Source of the DNA: Aromatoleum toluclasticum ATCC 700605
GTDB lineage: Bacteria; Pseudomonadota; Gammaproteobacteria; Burkholderiales; Rhodocyclaceae
DNA length: 64,000 nt
Direction of reading: 5' to 3'
NCBI RefSeq assembly: GCF_000378245.1
Contig: NZ_KB899499.1
Coordinates: 171,640 to 235,639 of the forward strand
This document shows, one piece after another, positions 55,743-64,000 of this stretch (the first letter of the stretch is position 1; every line of letters starts with the position of its first letter). A model generated the notes under the pieces. That model saw only the letters and a program-made list of their open reading frames with translations. It made no database searches and was not told the DNA's origin. The translations under genes and the position numbers were made by a program.

Positions 55743-56597
55743 ATGGCCTTCATCGACACTCCGCTCGCATCGGTCGACGCCTATGTCGAATTCGTATCGG
55801 CACAGGATGTGCCCGTGCTGCGCCAGACCATCCGGGAATTCGAAATGCTCAGGGAGCAGGATTCGACCGGCGCCAGGCACGTGGCGGCCGCCGTACTTGC
55901 GGACCCGCTAATGACGATGAAGCTGCTAACGACGCTGCAAGCCCGGCGCGGCTCCAGGCAGAATCGCGACATCACGACCGTCGAACGGGCGGTCATGATG
56001 ATGGGGCTCACTCCGTTCTTCGAAACCTTTTCCCGCATGACCACGGTGGAAGAGCGCCTGGCCGCACATCCGCAGGCACTGGTTGGCGTACTCAAGACCA
56101 TAGGTCGCGCACGCCGTGCGGCGCACTTCGCGCGCGACTGGGCCATTCTCCGCCACGACCTCGACGTCGACGAGATCACGGTGGCGACGCTCCTGACCGA
56201 CGCCGTAGAGATCATGTGCTGGACCTTCGCGCCTGCGATGACCCTGCGGGTATTCGAGATGCAGCGCGCAAACCGCTGGCTGCGGCGAAGCGAGGCACAG
56301 CGCACCGTCTTCGGCGCCACGGCGCAGGAGATACAGGAAGCGCTGGTGCGTGCCTGGAAGCTGCCCGAACTGCTCATCACCCTGATGGATACGGATCAGG
56401 CGGACAATCCACGCGTGCGCAACGTACTGCTGGCCGCCGACCTCGCGCGGCACCTGCAGACGGGCTGGGACAATGACGCCCTGCCCGACGACGTTGCGGA
56501 GGTAGGCAGGCTCATCCACATGAGCCCGGAGCAGCTGCTCGCGCGCCTTGGCACCCCCGCCGAGGAGTTCCACCGCTTCTTCCCGCCAGCGACCTGA
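55743..56597 (+). CDS. HDOD-domain protein
   Basis: A 284-residue single-domain HDOD protein (signal-transduction relative of HD domains without a metal site). Seen are the HDOD-like stretch (DVPVLRQTIREFEMLREQ, VLADPLMTMKLLTT), TTVERAVMMMGL and a central helical region. No output domain. The ATG at 55743 begins the conserved region; the frame itself is open further upstream. Divergent from acuI. Confidence 0.8.
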   Translation: MAFIDTPLASVDAYVEFVSAQDVPVLRQTIREFEMLREQDSTGARHVAAAVLADPLMTMKLLTTLQARRGSRQNRDITTVERAVMMMGLTPFFETFSRMTTVEERLAAHPQALVGVLKTIGRARRAAHFARDWAILRHDLDVDEITVATLLTDAVEIMCWTFAPAMTLRVFEMQRANRWLRRSEAQRTVFGATAQEIQEALVRAWKLPELLITLMDTDQADNPRVRNVLLAADLARHLQTGWDNDALPDDVAEVGRLIHMSPEQLLARLGTPAEEFHRFFPPAT

Positions 56598-56678
56598 GGC
56601 GGCCGCTTGCCGTAGACACCGCAGGCCCGCCGCAAATTGCGTATATCATGCTGCGGCAACAAGGGGAGATAGATAACT

Positions 56679-57254
56679 ATGAGCATGTCCGCTGCTGTCG
56701 CGCTGGGTGCGTTGGTCATCACCCTGCTATATGCGATCGTAGTCTATAACGGTCTCGTCCGACTCAAGCACAATATTGCCAAGGCATGGGCGAACATCGA
56801 CGTCCTGTTGAAGCAAAGGCACGACGAACTGCCGAAACTCGTCGAAGTCTGCAGGCAATACAAGCAGTTCGAGCAGGAGACGCTGCAACGGGTCACCGAA
56901 GCGCGTGCGCGCGTCGCCAGCGCGCGCGAACATCAGGATGTCGCCGCGCTCGGCAAGGCGGAAGGGATGCTGCGAACCGGACTCGGCCAGATTTTCGCCG
57001 TCGCCGAAGCCTATCCCGAGCTGCGCGCCAACGAACATTTCATGCAGTTGCAGACGCGCATCACCGCGCTGGAGAACGGCATTGCGGACCGCCGCGAGTG
57101 GTACAACGAATCGGTCAATCTGCTCAATGTCCGCATCGAGCAATTCCCCGACGTCTTCGTCGCCCGCATGTTCCAGTTCGAGCCCAGACCCCTGCTCGAA
57201 TTCGCAAGCGCCGAAAAATCCGACGTCGACCTGAAGGCCCTGTTCAGCACCTGA
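56679..57254 (+). CDS. LemA-family membrane protein
   Basis: A 191-residue LemA protein. One N-terminal TM helix (LGALVITLLYAIVVYNGLV) then the LemA helix bundle with LKHNIAKAWANIDVLLKQRHDELPKLVEVC. Start ATG at 56679 with AGGGGAGAT upstream. Followed 19 bases later by the GIDE-domain gene, a pair found together in many bacteria. Confidence 0.93.
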   Translation: MSMSAAVALGALVITLLYAIVVYNGLVRLKHNIAKAWANIDVLLKQRHDELPKLVEVCRQYKQFEQETLQRVTEARARVASAREHQDVAALGKAEGMLRTGLGQIFAVAEAYPELRANEHFMQLQTRITALENGIADRREWYNESVNLLNVRIEQFPDVFVARMFQFEPRPLLEFASAEKSDVDLKALFST

Positions 57255-57273
57255 TCGGGCGGCCAACCGCCAT

Positions 57274-58185
57274 ATGCTGACCCGCCTGCGCCGCGACATC
57301 GCGCACGTCACGCTGCCGACGCTGCAGTTCATTACCGTCGCGATCATGCTCAAGACCGCTCCCGGCAAGGGGTGGGGTCTCGGAATCGGCGTTCTCGCAG
57401 CAAGCGGACTCGCCGGCTGGCTGCGCTCGCTCGGCACGGCACGCGCGATTTCCGACACCCCGACCTCGCGCATCGCCTCCGCGGCCCAGGGCTACGTCGA
57501 GCTCACCGGCCGCGGCCGCCCCCTCGACGGAACGCCGCTGCTGTCGCCGGTGAACGGCCTCCCGGTGCTCTGGTATCGCGTGAAGACTGAACGCCGGCAG
57601 AGCGACGGCAAATGGCGCCATGTCTCCACGGACGAGAGCGACGCATCCTTCCTGCTCGATGACGGCAGCGGAGTCTGCGCCGTGGATCCCGAAGGCGCCG
57701 ACATGATGGTCAGCCGGAAGGAAACCTACACGCAGGGCGACACGCGGCACACGCAATGGTGCCTGATCAACCACGACCGCATCTACGTGCTCGGCGACTT
57801 CGCCACGCTCGGCAGCGTCACCCCGGATTTGGACATCGGGCGCCAGACCCGCGAAATGCTGAACCACTGGAAATCCGACCGCAAGCGCCTGCTCGAACGA
57901 TTCGACCTCGACGGCGACGGCGAAATCGATCTCCGCGAATGGGAACTGGCGCGCAGCCAGGCCCGCCGGGAAGTAACGAAACTGCGCGACGAGATCCTCG
58001 CCGCCCCGGAAGCGCACGTCGTGCGCAAGCCCGCCTCGAAGTCGCTGTTCCTCGTTTCCGACCTCGCCCCGGACCGCCTCGCTGCCCGTTATCGCTGGTG
58101 GTCGGTGTATCACATCGCCGTATTCTTCGCCTCCGCCGCTGGCGCGGCGGCTTGGCTCGACAACGTCGGCGCCCTTGCCCGCTAG
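57274..58185 (+). CDS. GIDE-domain membrane protein with EF-hand loop
   Basis: A 303-residue protein resembling the BAM/GIDE part of eukaryotic E3 ligases such as MUL1: two N-terminal hydrophobic segments (QFITVAIML and GLGIGVLAASGLAGW), the GYVELTGRGRPLDGTPLLSPVNGLPVLWYR block, and C-terminal TM (IAVFFASAAGAAAWL). It lacks a RING finger. It also carries a canonical EF-hand loop DLDGDGEIDLRE (about 211-222), an unusual addition. Partner of LemA. Confidence 0.85.
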   Translation: MLTRLRRDIAHVTLPTLQFITVAIMLKTAPGKGWGLGIGVLAASGLAGWLRSLGTARAISDTPTSRIASAAQGYVELTGRGRPLDGTPLLSPVNGLPVLWYRVKTERRQSDGKWRHVSTDESDASFLLDDGSGVCAVDPEGADMMVSRKETYTQGDTRHTQWCLINHDRIYVLGDFATLGSVTPDLDIGRQTREMLNHWKSDRKRLLERFDLDGDGEIDLREWELARSQARREVTKLRDEILAAPEAHVVRKPASKSLFLVSDLAPDRLAARYRWWSVYHIAVFFASAAGAAAWLDNVGALAR

Positions 58186-60089
58186 CCGGCGCGACTCTCC
58201 AGCGCTTCCCAACGCACCAGCGAATTCTCGATTTCCGTGTCGAGTTCATCCAGGCGCCCCTTGATGCGGGCTACTTCCTGCGGCGCCTGCTGATAAAGCG
58301 CCGGATCGGCCATCCTCGCATGCAACGCTGCCTGCTCTGCCTCGAGGGCGGCAATGCGGTCGGGCAGCGTTTCCAGTTCGCGCTTTTCGTTGAACGACAG
58401 CTTCCCGCCTTTCGCGGCCGCCGACTTGGGTGCAGCCGGCGCAACCGGCTTCGTGGCCGCAGCCCTTGCCTCCCCTGCCTCACGCTCCGCTGCCGCCTGC
58501 TTCACCCGCTGCCAGTCGGCGTAACCGCCCGCATACTCGCCCCAGCGCCCATCGCCCTCCGCAGCAATCACCTGGGTCACGACGTTGTCCAGGAAGGCCC
58601 GATCGTGGCTCACAAGGAAAAGCGTACCGTCGTAGTCCGCGAGCAACTCCTCGAGGAGGTCGAGCGTCTCGATATCGAGGTCATTGGTCGGTTCGTCCAG
58701 CACCAGCACGTTGGCGGGCCGCGCGAACAGCCGTGCGAGGAGCAGCCGATTGCGTTCGCCGCCCGACAAGGACTTCACCGGGGAGCGAGCGCGCTGCGGC
58801 GCGAACAGGAAATCGCCGAGATAGCCGATCACGTGCTTGCGCTCGCCCCCGATGTCGACGAAGTCCGATCCCGGGCTGATCACCTCGGTCAGCGGCAGCT
58901 CGGGGTCGAGCTGGGCGCGCAGCTGGTCGAAATAGGCGACGGTCTGGCGGGTCCCGCGGCGCACGGAGCCCGAATCCGGAGCGATTTCGCCAAGGATGAG
59001 TTTGAGCAGCGTGGTTTTCCCCGCTCCGTTCGGGCCGATCAGGCCGACGCGGTCGCCACGCATGATGCGCGTCGAAAAATCGCGCACCACCACGCGGTCG
59101 CCGAAACGCTTGGTGACGTCGGTCAGCTCCGCGACCATCTGGCCGCTCTGCTCGCCCTTGTCCACCGCGAGCTTGACGTTCCCGAAACGGTCGCGCCTTG
59201 CGGCCCGGTCGCGCCGCAAGGCCTCGAGCCGTCGCACGCGCCCTTCATTGCGGGTGCGACGGGCCTCGACGCCCTTTCGTATCCACACCTCCTCCTGCGC
59301 CAGGAACTTGTCGAAACGCGCGCTGGCTTTGGCCTCGGCGTCCAGCTCCTCGACCTTGCGCCGCTGGTAGTCGGCGAATTTCCCGGGGTAGCTGCTCAGC
59401 TTCCCGCGGTCGAGCTCGATGATGCGCGTTGCGACATTGTCCAGGAACACCCGGTCGTGCGTGATCACGACGACCGCGCCGCGGAACTCCCGAATCAGCG
59501 ATTCGAGCCAGACGATGCCCTCCAGGTCCAGATGGTTGGTGGGTTCGTCGAGCAACAACAGATCCGGCTCGGAAACCAGTGCCCGCGCCAGCGCCACGCG
59601 CTTGACCCCACCCCCCGAGAGGCTGGACACCAAGGCATCGCCAGGAAGCGCGAGGCGAACGATGACCTCGTCGACGCGCTGATTCAGCCGCCACGCATCG
59701 GCCGCATCCACCTCGTGCTGCAGCGCGTCGAGCCGGGCCAGCGCCTCCGCGCTCGCAGACTCGGCCACGGCATGCATCGCTGCGTGATAATCGACGAGCA
59801 GCCGCGCTGCCTCGCCCAGCCCGTCCGCAATCGTCGCGAACACGTCGCGCTCGAGGGGGAACTCCGCTTCCTGCGGCACGTAGGCGACCTTGAGGCCCGA
59901 CTGACGCCACACCGTGCCGTCATCCAGCATCGCCTGACCGGCCAGGGCCTTCAACAGGCTGGACTTGCCCGACCCGTTGCGGCCGATCAGCGCAACCCGC
60001 TCCCCGGCATCGAGTTGAAACTCGGCGCGGTCGAGCAGATCGACGTGACCATAGGCAAGGCAGGCATTGTCGACGGAAAGGAGCGGCAT
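58182..60089 (-). CDS. uup: ABC-F ATPase Uup
   Basis: A 635-residue cytosolic tandem ABC ATPase without membrane domains. Walker A sites GRNGSGKSSLLKALA and GPNGAGKTTLLKLIL; signatures LSGGGVKRVALARAL and LSGGERNRLLLARLF; C-terminal coiled coil (about 560-635) characteristic of Uup. It acts on ribosomes/DNA structures and mobile-element stability. Divergent from the Gcr gene. Confidence 0.93.
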   Translation of the reverse strand: MPLLSVDNACLAYGHVDLLDRAEFQLDAGERVALIGRNGSGKSSLLKALAGQAMLDDGTVWRQSGLKVAYVPQEAEFPLERDVFATIADGLGEAARLLVDYHAAMHAVAESASAEALARLDALQHEVDAADAWRLNQRVDEVIVRLALPGDALVSSLSGGGVKRVALARALVSEPDLLLLDEPTNHLDLEGIVWLESLIREFRGAVVVITHDRVFLDNVATRIIELDRGKLSSYPGKFADYQRRKVEELDAEAKASARFDKFLAQEEVWIRKGVEARRTRNEGRVRRLEALRRDRAARRDRFGNVKLAVDKGEQSGQMVAELTDVTKRFGDRVVVRDFSTRIMRGDRVGLIGPNGAGKTTLLKLILGEIAPDSGSVRRGTRQTVAYFDQLRAQLDPELPLTEVISPGSDFVDIGGERKHVIGYLGDFLFAPQRARSPVKSLSGGERNRLLLARLFARPANVLVLDEPTNDLDIETLDLLEELLADYDGTLFLVSHDRAFLDNVVTQVIAAEGDGRWGEYAGGYADWQRVKQAAAEREAGEARAAATKPVAPAAPKSAAAKGGKLSFNEKRELETLPDRIAALEAEQAALHARMADPALYQQAPQEVARIKGRLDELDTEIENSLVRWEALESRAG

Positions 60090-60204
60090 GGGGTGTTACT
60101 CGCGGTAAAGGATCCGCATTTTAACGGTCTGTTAAGATGGTCCGCTCGCCCGATTTTTGCGCACCGCAACATCGCATGCCCGCGGCAACACGAATGGAGA
60201 CCGG

Positions 60205-62259
60205 ATGGATCGACTGCTGGAACGCCTGGATGACCCCGAGAGCGACGAACTCGCACAATGGAAGGCCCTCATCGGCCAGCTGCGCCCACCCAGGGCCAAC
60301 GATGCAGCGGGCGCGGAATCCCGGCTACGGCAGCTCATCGATACGCTCAAGGCACGTCCCGACCTGCGCCGGCACCTGAACGCGGCATTCCGTCGGTTGT
60401 TCCGCGAACGCAAGCAAGTGTCGCTCTACGCTTCATCCGGACTGCTGCCGTCGACCGGATTCTTCTCCGAAACGGCACGAAGGCTCTCCGGACGGCTGCT
60501 GCCCGACTACCTCGACACCGCGTACATGAAGGACGTCCTCGCCGTCCTTTTCTGGCGCAACGACGACGAAGAATGGGTCAACGCCATCTCCGATGAACTA
60601 TGGTCCGAGCTGATCCGCACCGTCCTTGGCGACGAGGCGCCGGCCTCGGAAAGCGACAGCCGCGCCCTGCCCGACGCGATTGCCGAGATCCTCGAAGCCC
60701 TTCGCGTGCTGTCCTATCACGCCAGCGCGATCGGCCTCGACCCAGAATTCATCCGCATCGATCCCGAACTCGAAGAACACGAATCAGCCTTTCTCGCACA
60801 AAACGCCGAACTGGTCGCCTACATCCGCAATTACGCACAGTGGTGGGAAACACCAACTACGCTCGTGGAGGACGAACGGCACGTTCAGGTCATGCTCGAC
60901 CAGTGCGAGGACGCCCTGCTGCGCATTCGCCGACGCGCGGGCAAACTCGGCACCAGCCTCACGCTCACCTTCAAGCTCGAACGCCTGCACCAGCACCTCC
61001 GACGCATCGGGCGCCTGCTGCGCTTGCTTGCAGGGCTGCGACGGCGGCGCATGCTCGCGGACGTGGCACCCGAGATCGTCGATCTCTTCAAGGAACTGGT
61101 CCGCTCGGAATGCCGCAAGCACCGCCTCTCGGACTATCTCGGCAAGAATGTGGAGCTGCTCTCGCTGCGCATGACCGAGAGCGCGGGGAAGACCGGCGAA
61201 CGCTACATCACGACCACCCGCCGCGAGTACTTCGGCATACTGCAGTCCGCCGCACTTGGTGGACTGATCATCGCCTGCATGTCGGCCTTCAAGCTCGTCC
61301 TCGCAAAACTGGGCCATGCCCCGCTTACGTCCGCACTGACTTTCTGCCTGAACTACGGCATCGGCTTCGTCATCATCCACATCATCGGCGGCACCGTTGC
61401 CACCAAGCAGCCGGCCATGACAGCCAACGCGATCGCCGCATCGATCGGTGAAACGCGTGGAAAGACCCGGGACCTCGACAATCTGGTCGAACTGATTGCG
61501 CGGACGGTGCGCAGCCAGCTCGCTGCAATCATCGGCAACGTCGGAGTGGCGATCCCCGCCGCGATGCTGATCGCACTGATCGTCAGCGCTACCAGCGATG
61601 CGTCGTTCATATCACCGGAAAAGGCGCTGACCTTGCTGGACGAGATCGATCCGGCCGGAGGCGCAGTGTTCTACGCCGCAATTGCCGGGATCTGCCTCTT
61701 CCTTTCCGGTCTCATCTCCGGCTACTACGACAACCTCTGCGCCTATGCCCGCATTCCGGAGCGTCTCCTCCAGCTGCGCTGGCCTCGCCGCATCCTCGGT
61801 GCCCGGCGCATGGAACGTATCGCCCGCTACGTAGAAAATAACCTCGGAGCGCTCGCCGGCAACTTCTTCTTCGGCTTCCTGCTCGGAGGCGTCACCGCAG
61901 TGGGTGTGCTGTTCGGTCTCCCGCTCGATATCCGCCACATCGCCTTCTCGTCCGCCTATGTCGGATACGCCAGCGCAGGCCTCGATTTCGCACCGGGTTG
62001 GCAGACCGCGGCGCTCGCCGCCTGCGGCATCGCGCTGATCGGGCTCACCAACCTAGCCGTCAGCTTCTCACTCACGCTTTATGTCGCCATGCGTGCGCGC
62101 CGGATTACCTTCGCACAGGGACGCACGCTCGTATGGATGACGCTGCGACGCTTCCTAACCCGTCCACGGGATTTCCTCTTTCCGCCGCGCAACGAACCAG
62201 CCGTGATGGCGGTCGAGCGCAATGTCGAAGCGAAGCCGCACAATACGATCGACCCATGA
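60205..62259 (+). CDS. Gcr-family 'site-specific recombinase' membrane protein
   Basis: A 684-residue protein of the Neisseria Gcr-like family usually labelled site-specific recombinase. The N-terminal half (1-330) is soluble and helical; the C-terminal half has about seven TM helices (for example ALGGLIIACMSAFKLVLA, TSALTFCLNYGIGFVIIHII). I see no Tyr- or Ser-recombinase catalytic motif. Start ATG at 60205 with GGAGA nearby. The recombinase label should be treated as unproven; a membrane role fits better. Confidence 0.85.
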   Translation: MDRLLERLDDPESDELAQWKALIGQLRPPRANDAAGAESRLRQLIDTLKARPDLRRHLNAAFRRLFRERKQVSLYASSGLLPSTGFFSETARRLSGRLLPDYLDTAYMKDVLAVLFWRNDDEEWVNAISDELWSELIRTVLGDEAPASESDSRALPDAIAEILEALRVLSYHASAIGLDPEFIRIDPELEEHESAFLAQNAELVAYIRNYAQWWETPTTLVEDERHVQVMLDQCEDALLRIRRRAGKLGTSLTLTFKLERLHQHLRRIGRLLRLLAGLRRRRMLADVAPEIVDLFKELVRSECRKHRLSDYLGKNVELLSLRMTESAGKTGERYITTTRREYFGILQSAALGGLIIACMSAFKLVLAKLGHAPLTSALTFCLNYGIGFVIIHIIGGTVATKQPAMTANAIAASIGETRGKTRDLDNLVELIARTVRSQLAAIIGNVGVAIPAAMLIALIVSATSDASFISPEKALTLLDEIDPAGGAVFYAAIAGICLFLSGLISGYYDNLCAYARIPERLLQLRWPRRILGARRMERIARYVENNLGALAGNFFFGFLLGGVTAVGVLFGLPLDIRHIAFSSAYVGYASAGLDFAPGWQTAALAACGIALIGLTNLAVSFSLTLYVAMRARRITFAQGRTLVWMTLRRFLTRPRDFLFPPRNEPAVMAVERNVEAKPHNTIDP

Positions 62260-62324
62260 GTGTCCACACCCCATACGCGCCGCGCTTGGTGCGCGACGCG
62301 CAACCGGATAGAATTGCGCGCCCC

Positions 62325-62399
62325 CTCCCTGTAGTTCAATGGATAGAACGAGCGCCTCCTAAGCGCTAGATGTGGGTTCGATTCCCGCCGGGGGGACCA
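62325..62399 (+). tRNA. tRNA-Arg (anticodon CCU)
   Basis: A 75-nt tRNA with encoded CCA. Acceptor CTCCCTG pairs with CGGGGGG through two G-U wobbles; anticodon stem AGCGC/GCGCT encloses CTCCTAA, anticodon CCT (reading AGG). T-loop TTCGATT is canonical. The 3' ends of such tRNAs are common integration sites, but no integrase follows. Confidence 0.93.
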
Positions 62400-62646
62400 T
62401 TGCACTTTTTCGGCCAACATCACAGCGGCACGATTCCGCGCATCCCGCTTCCGGCGGGTTCCTGCCGCGGGTGCTGCCTTCGGATCGAGCGTGGCCCGTC
62501 CGGGCGTCGCATCGGACCGCGTCGCTCGGCAAACGTCGCCTTGCGCCCGCCGACGCCCCGAACGAGTAACAGGACGGCTCGCCCCCTCCGGCACCAGCTC
62601 CTCGAGCGCACCAAGGCGAGCAGCACCTCAACCGGCAAACCGTCCT

Positions 62647-63609
62647 TCAGTTGCTGGCATCATCGCAGGACTTGAGCTCGCACCGCAGTCGCACGGCGAC
62701 CTGCTCGACCACAGTGCGAGCCTCGGGAAACCACTTCCCCAAGGTAATGAAGCCATGCACCATGCCATCCACATCCAGATGTTCGACCCGCCCCCCTTCT
62801 GAACGGACTCTGTCCGCGAACGCCACGCTGTCGTCCGTCAACGGATCGCACTCCGCCGTTACGAGCAGCATCGGAGGCAAATCACCAAGCGAGCCAGCCT
62901 TCATTGGCGAAGCCCGCCAATCATCCGCTTCCCCGCCCGGGAGATAGCGCTCGAAAAACCAGACGAGACTTTCACGATCGAGAAAATAGCCGGACGAGAA
63001 GCGATCGCGCGAGACGCGACGACTTTCAATCTCGGTGCAGGGATATATAAGACAGAGGAAGCGAAGATCAGCCACTCCTAGATCCCGGAGCATAAGCGCC
63101 GTCACCAGCGAGAGATTTCCTCCTGCGCTGTCGCCGCCCAAACCAACCCGCCCCGGATCCACGGTCAACTGCTCGGCATTCGCCAGCGCCCATTGCACCG
63201 CAAACAGCGCATCCTCCACCGCAGCCGGGAATGGATGCTCCGGTGCGAGCCTGTAATCCACCGACAGCACTGCGCATCCGGCCAGATTCGCAAGCTGCCT
63301 GCACAATGCGTCGTGGCTTTGCACGCTGCCGACACACCATCCACCACCGTGAAAATAAATCAGCAGCGGCAGCGCCACGGCCGGATCCGCATCAAGCGGA
63401 CGATAAAGGCGTGCAAGAAGGGCGCTGCCGTCAGGGCGCGCCATTGGAACATCCAGCGTAGAAGCGACAGCCTCCGGCTCGCCGCCGAACACGAACTGCA
63501 GCTTTTCGAATGAATGCCTTGCCTGTGTGACCGTAAGCTCATGAAACCGGGGTGCGCCGACCCGATACACCATGTCCAGCAGAGCTTGCGCCTGATCCGT
63601 TAAAGCCAT
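62647..63609 (-). CDS. HSL-type alpha/beta-hydrolase (esterase/lipase)
   Basis: A 320-residue serine hydrolase of the hormone-sensitive-lipase (family IV) type. HGGGW oxyanion motif at 87-91, nucleophile Ser161 in GGDSAGG, acid in TAECDPLTDD (near 255), His in DGMVHGF (near 285). No signal peptide. The ATG at 63609 is preferred; the frame extends to 63663. Substrate unknown (short-chain esters likely). Confidence 0.9.
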   Translation of the reverse strand: MALTDQAQALLDMVYRVGAPRFHELTVTQARHSFEKLQFVFGGEPEAVASTLDVPMARPDGSALLARLYRPLDADPAVALPLLIYFHGGGWCVGSVQSHDALCRQLANLAGCAVLSVDYRLAPEHPFPAAVEDALFAVQWALANAEQLTVDPGRVGLGGDSAGGNLSLVTALMLRDLGVADLRFLCLIYPCTEIESRRVSRDRFSSGYFLDRESLVWFFERYLPGGEADDWRASPMKAGSLGDLPPMLLVTAECDPLTDDSVAFADRVRSEGGRVEHLDVDGMVHGFITLGKWFPEARTVVEQVAVRLRCELKSCDDASN

Positions 63610-63717
63610 TGATTGATACCTGACAGCAGATGCGATCGCAGGCCCCACGTCGCGGGGCAACACGAAATCCTAGCAGAACGAAGCGACGTACCCGCTATCC
63701 GGCGGATCTGTAGGCGT

Positions 63718-63757
63718 AAAAAAGCCGCTCATCCTGTGTTTGGAGAGCGGCTTTTTT
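63718..63757 (-). terminator. rRNA operon terminator
   Basis: Stem AAAAAAGCCGCTC / GAGCGGCTTTTTT with a 14-base loop, immediately past the 5S gene on the minus strand; strong U-tract. Confidence 0.92.
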
Positions 63758-63770
63758 GGCGTGGGGTAGT

Positions 63771-63883
63771 CTGACGATGACCTACTTTCGCACTCACGAA
63801 GAGCACTATCATCGGCGCGGACCTGTTTCACTGTCCTGTTCGGGATGGGAAGGAGTGGTTCCAGGACGCTATGGTCGTCAGAC
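63771..63883 (-). rRNA. rrf: 5S ribosomal RNA
   Basis: About 113 nt. The minus strand reads TCTGACGACCATAGCG at the 5' side and CATCGTCAGA at the 3' side, giving the terminal helix; the internal CCATCCCGAACAGG and AAAGTAGG segments are 5S hallmarks. Ends are accurate to a few bases. Confidence 0.96.
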
Positions 63884-63970
63884 TGTAAAGGGTCACAAAG
63901 GGGAGAAGTAGAGTGTGTGGGGAGTGTGATTGTTGTGTAGCGTGTTGAGTTCGCTGAGATCCAGGGTTAT

Positions 63971-64000
63971 AGGATCAAGCCTCACGGGCAATTAGTATCG
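63971..64000 (-). rRNA. rrl: 23S ribosomal RNA, 3' end (partial)
   Basis: The minus strand starting at the window end reads CGATACTAATTGCCCGTGAG then GCTTGATCC, the conserved 3' terminus of betaproteobacterial 23S rRNA. The rest lies beyond the window, so the rRNA operon runs toward lower coordinates. Confidence 0.9.

Noticed and set aside
57756..60233. 825-codon plus-strand frame across the GIDE gene and uup
   Set aside because: Opposite to the clear ABC-F gene uup and out of frame with the GIDE gene; no motif.

Overview
The window is high-GC (roughly two thirds G+C) chromosomal DNA from a betaproteobacterium, most likely Rhodocyclales (Azoarcus/Aromatoleum/Thauera-like). This rests on the codon usage, the mix of housekeeping genes (ileS-lspA-fkpB-ispH, xseB-ispA-dxs, rplU-rpmA-obgE-proB), a complete glcDEF glycolate oxidase operon, split pntAA/pntAB/pntB, a Rhodocyclales-like folE2, and an exosortase-associated acyltransferase. 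Almost every base is coding. I see no insertion sequence, prophage or CRISPR array, and no gene-free stretch over 300 bp.

Layout. 1-2128 (+): end of ileS, lspA, fkpB-like, ispH. 2322-6576 (+): RND efflux adaptor and pump without an outer-membrane factor. 6657-7760 (-): lone Rieske oxygenase. 7888-11782 (+): xseB-ispA-dxs then folE2. 11879-15748: MaoC hydratase, an orphan HicA-like protein, a spermidine-synthase-like protein, tRNA-Pro, ispB and ugpQ, preceded by ugpB (to 17076) with no ugp permease between. 17228-22878: small lipoprotein, rlmM, rhlE, PAS-EAL protein, small exported protein. 22997-25801 (-): pntAA-pntAB-pntB. 26073-27920: corA and a PP2C phosphatase. 28116-32944 (-): glcC-like regulator, glcD, a 60-residue membrane protein, glcE, glcF. 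33081-36220 (+): rplU, rpmA, obgE, proB. 36217-45329 (-): ten-gene hybrid type II secretion/type IV pilus operon. 45514-46266 (+): lytic transglycosylase. 46299-50260 (-): ThiF-like, nitroreductase-like, glycosyltransferase and hexapeptide acyltransferase genes, divergent from an exosortase-associated acyltransferase (50486-51253). 51354-55584 (-): acuI-like reductase, REC/degenerate GGDEF regulator, prpE. 55743-58185 (+): HDOD protein, LemA, GIDE-domain protein. 58182-60089 (-): uup. 60205-62259 (+): Gcr-family membrane protein, then tRNA-Arg(CCU). 62647-63609 (-): HSL-type esterase. 63718-64000 (-): 3' end of an rRNA operon.

Functional themes. Isoprenoid supply is strongly represented (dxs, ispH, ispA, ispB). 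The glc operon turns glycolate into glyoxylate, and a FadR-family operator sits just upstream of its regulator. acuI and prpE fit activation of propionate and reduction of acryloyl-CoA, with a signalling protein encoded between them. The least ordinary parts are the hybrid secretion operon, whose secretin carries TPR and cohesin-like domains, and the ThiF/nitroreductase/glycosyltransferase/acyltransferase cluster, which looks like a small undescribed biosynthetic pathway. All assignments come from reading the sequence; no database search was run.
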